Below are positions 63,975-64,000 of a stretch of 64,000 nt of DNA, in pieces. Within the stretch, counting starts at the first letter, position 1, and each line of letters opens with the position of its first letter. Source of the DNA: Petrosia ficiformis (lineage: Eukaryota > Porifera > Demospongiae > Haplosclerida > Petrosiidae); NCBI GenBank assembly GCA_947044365.1, contig OX345647.1, forward strand, positions 807,001-871,000, given 5' to 3'. A model generated the notes under the pieces. That model saw only the letters and a program-made list of their open reading frames with translations, had not been told where the DNA came from and did not search any database. The position numbers were made by a program, and so were the translations under genes.

Positions 63975-64000
63975 ATAATTTAAAATAATATTTATTAGCA

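Noticed and set aside
1..64000. CRISPR array, bacterial operon or prophage reading of the repeats
   Set aside because: The 350-bp repeats are FN3 exons with introns and conserved splice sites; no prokaryotic feature is present.

Overview
This is a eukaryotic, AT-rich, intron-dense window carrying one tandemly duplicated family of cell-surface receptor genes. Very short introns (56-57 nt) sit beside longer ones, splice sites are GT-AG, and the proteins are metazoan Ig/fibronectin-III (FN3) receptors plus receptor tyrosine phosphatases (RPTP). A marine invertebrate fits, and a demosponge such as Amphimedon is my best guess; that is inference, not proof.

All receptor genes but the last fragment lie on the minus strand. 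Labels from low to high coordinate are R1-R10. The shared N-terminal ectodomain is: signal-peptide exon, Ig1, Ig2, FN3-1, FN3-2, then an array of near-identical 98-residue FN3 exons (1, 3, 7 or 8 copies), then a diverged FN3. All these exons start and end in phase 1. Three different C-terminal modules follow. Type A (R4, R8, probably R1): FN3, transmembrane (TM) helix and a tail with two YEEI motifs. Type B (R2, R5, R7, R9): FN3, Ser/Thr stalk, TM helix and a short tail with YxxL/M/V motifs. Type C (R3, R6): TM helix, an intracellular I-set Ig domain and tandem PTP domains D1/D2. The order is A-B-C-A-B-C-B-A-B.

Layout: R1 44-4329 (3' end outside the window, frameshifted Ig2); R2 5486-12551 (intact); R3 13758-18301 (broken RPTP without FN3/TM); R4 19430-25492 (intact); R5 26700-32275 (tail stop); R6 34031-43475 (full RPTP with two ectodomain frameshifts); R7 45442-49283 (no signal peptide or Ig1, frameshifted); R8 51709-57741 (intact mosaic); R9 58913-63515 (5' end cut by an inversion junction); R10 63518-63974 (plus-strand fragment). 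For R2, R4, R5 and R8 the exon lengths I derived sum to exact multiples of three (1476, 1135, 1055 and 1118 aa).

Six degraded copies of the C-terminal exons of a succinyl-CoA:3-ketoacid CoA transferase (SCOT/OXCT) lie between receptor genes and appear to have duplicated with them. A terminal transportin exon lies at 50.0 kb. A roughly 335-460 bp element with inverted ends (TATTGGTTAGT) recurs six times, and there are several large microsatellites. Near-identity between 19.4-22.3 kb and 51.7-54.5 kb points to very recent duplication, or to two haplotypes assembled in tandem.

Working picture (inference): a recombining receptor cluster in which a variable Ig head is joined by exchange inside shared introns to SH2-docking tails or to a tyrosine phosphatase. 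This would be analogous in logic to paired activating/inhibitory immune or allorecognition receptors.
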